A model generated the notes under the pieces. It ran no database searches, was not told where the DNA came from, and worked only from the letters and a program-made list of their open reading frames with translations. Of a stretch of DNA of 5,739 nucleotides, positions 4,732 through 5,739 are shown one piece after another. Positions within the stretch are counted from its first letter, which is position 1, and the number at the start of each line of letters is the position of its first letter. Where the stretch lies: NCBI GenBank assembly GCA_002333145.1, contig DDBN01000148.1:8707-14445 (forward strand), written 5' to 3'. The stretch is from Moraxellaceae bacterium UBA2031. GTDB lineage: Bacteria; Pseudomonadota; Gammaproteobacteria; Pseudomonadales; Moraxellaceae. A program made the translations under genes and the position numbers.

Positions 4732-5610
4732 ATGATGAAAACTCCCCAGACACTGCTCAAGCAGCTGCTCAAGCAAGGACGCGACCTGTTGCCCGATATG
4801 GGCAGTAGCGCGGCGCCGAGTGGTCAAGAACATACCATTGACGAGCTGGCACGTGCTGCCGGTACGACCGTCCGCAATGTTCGTGCCTATCAAGATCGCG
4901 GGTTGATTGCGCCGCCGGTGCGCCGGGGTCGGGCGGGTATTTACTCTGATGCGCATCTCGGCCGTCTACGCATGATCAATCAGTTGCTGGAGCGCGGCTT
5001 TACCATCGCCAATATTAAAGAGCTGGTGGACGCTTGGGAGCAGGGCCAGGATTTGGATCATGTGCTGGGGCTGGATTCGGTGATTGCCGGCACTTGGAGT
5101 ATCGAAACCCCGCATTACATCAGCGCGGAAGAAATTACCGAGATCTTTGGTGACGAGATTAACGAGGTTACCCTCGCGCGCGCCTTGCGTATTGGTCTTT
5201 TCGATGTGGAAGAGGGAAAGATAAAGGTTCCTAGCCCGCGCATTTTGCAGGCGGGAACGGAGCTGCATAAAGCCGGTGTGCCGTTGGATGCCTTGCTGCG
5301 CGAGATTGAGGTGCTGCGAGAGGATACGGATAGGCTGACTCGCAGTTTTGTCCAATTAGTCGCGACGCATTTGGTTGATCCGCTAACCGACAATAGCCTG
5401 CCTAGTAGGGATCAGATCAATCAGATTGGCCAGGTGATTGAGCGTCTGCGGCCATTGGCTGAAATGGTGGTGAATGCAGAGATGGCCAAAGGCCTGCGTC
5501 GCCACGCTAATGCTTATATTGGCGAACGGTTTCGTGAAGTGCTTCAGTCGCACGAAGGTGAACCGACACGCAAGCCCACATCGACATCCAAGCCTGCATC
5601 CAAGAGTTGA
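4732..5610 (+). CDS. MerR-family transcriptional regulator, unknown regulon, duplicated MerR-like domain
   Basis: The 292-residue protein has an unconserved basic N-terminal extension of about 34 residues, followed by a MerR winged helix-turn-helix. That domain has TIDELARAAGTTVRNVRAYQDRG at 35-57, a wing with GRAGIYSDA at 66-74, and the helix LGRLRMINQLLERGFTI at 76-92. Residues 131-195 repeat this layout in degenerate form: SAEEITEIFG, LARALRIGLF, KVPSPRILQAGTELHKAGVPLDALLREI. A helical region follows (about 196-270), and the end is a low-complexity Ser/Thr/Lys/Pro tail. There is no metal-binding cysteine cluster (no cysteine at all), so a metal sensor of the MerR/CueR type is unlikely. The effector and target genes are not recognisable. 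No Shine-Dalgarno sequence precedes ATG 4732 or the adjoining ATG 4735, so the exact start is uncertain; the DNA-binding domain is unaffected. It is separated from amtB by a terminator, so a nitrogen role is not implied. Confidence 0.87.
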   Translation: MMKTPQTLLKQLLKQGRDLLPDMGSSAAPSGQEHTIDELARAAGTTVRNVRAYQDRGLIAPPVRRGRAGIYSDAHLGRLRMINQLLERGFTIANIKELVDAWEQGQDLDHVLGLDSVIAGTWSIETPHYISAEEITEIFGDEINEVTLARALRIGLFDVEEGKIKVPSPRILQAGTELHKAGVPLDALLREIEVLREDTDRLTRSFVQLVATHLVDPLTDNSLPSRDQINQIGQVIERLRPLAEMVVNAEMAKGLRRHANAYIGERFREVLQSHEGEPTRKPTSTSKPASKS

Positions 5611-5625
5611 TCAAGCCATCATGCG

Positions 5626-5666
5626 GACATAAAAAAACGGGCCATCACGGCCCGTTTTTTTATGTC
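5626..5666. terminator. Bidirectional rho-independent terminator
   Basis: The arms at 5626-5643 and 5649-5666 are perfect 18-bp reverse complements around the loop ATCAC. Each strand has a CGGGCC/GGCCCG core followed by seven T residues, so transcripts from both sides would end here. It lies 15 bases after the MerR-family stop and 16 bases beyond the minus-strand stop at 5683, consistent with convergent genes. Confidence 0.95.
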
Positions 5667-5682
5667 ACCGAAATGTGATGCT

Positions 5683-5739
5683 TTATGGCGACATGATGCC
5701 TTTGAGCATAAAAAAGAACATGGCAGACATCAGTGCCGA
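5683..5739 (-). CDS. C-terminal fragment of a probable membrane protein (cut by window edge)
   Basis: On the minus strand the last 57 bases read SALMSAMFFFMLKGIMSP followed by TAA. The stretch is strongly hydrophobic, like the end of a transmembrane helix, and it converges on the bidirectional terminator with a normal 16-base gap. The fragment is too short to name a family. A second minus-strand frame is also open here but gives an unremarkable His-rich peptide, so the call rests on hydrophobicity and terminator position. Confidence 0.5.
   Translation of the reverse strand, partial: SALMSAMFFFMLKGIMSP

Noticed and set aside
5693..5739. Plus-strand gene start at ATGATG (MMPLSIKKN...)
   Set aside because: There is no Shine-Dalgarno sequence or promoter after the terminator, and the hydrophobic minus-strand reading with a stop facing a bidirectional terminator is more natural.

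Overview
This is a chromosomal housekeeping and nitrogen-metabolism segment from a gammaproteobacterium. The evidence is the combination of a ComM/YifB ATPase, a UbiK homologue, a glnK-amtB pair with all the enteric/pseudomonad hallmarks, and a sigma-54 type promoter. The neighbourhood (yifB and ubiK on one side, glnK-amtB running away from them) is of the kind I recall from Pseudomonas-like and marine gammaproteobacteria. The species cannot be fixed from sequence reading alone. I see no mobile elements, phage genes, RNA genes or CRISPR arrays.

Left part, minus strand: comM/yifB (1-1467) runs off the left edge about 15-20 codons before its expected stop. It is open over all 489 visible codons. 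Upstream of it, in the same direction, lies ubiK (1559-1834), a 91-residue ubiquinone-biosynthesis accessory protein.

Middle: a 298-base divergent intergenic region (1835-2132) separates ubiK from a rightward unit. It holds a probable extended -10 promoter for ubiK, an NtrC-like dyad, a perfect CCCCTTAAGGGG palindrome, and a very good sigma-54 promoter (GG-N10-GC at 2033-2046). The transcript that follows encodes an outer-membrane TorF-type porin (2133-2864), the PII signal protein GlnK (2925-3263) and the ammonium channel AmtB (3297-4619). It ends at a textbook UUCG-loop terminator. A strong 11-bp hairpin without a U-tract lies between the porin and glnK. The coherent reading is a nitrogen-limitation operon covering outer-membrane entry, ammonium conduction across the inner membrane, and GlnK gating of that channel. 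The porin's role is inference.

Right part: a 292-residue MerR-family regulator (4732-5610) appears to have its own promoter, with a dyad in the promoter region and almost no room for a leader. Its protein seems to contain two tandem MerR-like units. A perfect 18-bp stem terminator (5626-5666) follows, with an A-tract on one side and a T-tract on the other, so it can work in both directions. The last 57 bases read on the minus strand as the C-terminus of an unidentified membrane protein converging on that terminator.

Nothing here is a clearly new system. The points most worth a second look are the sigma-54-led porin-glnK-amtB arrangement, the hairpin inside it, and the duplicated-domain MerR protein with a possibly leaderless start.
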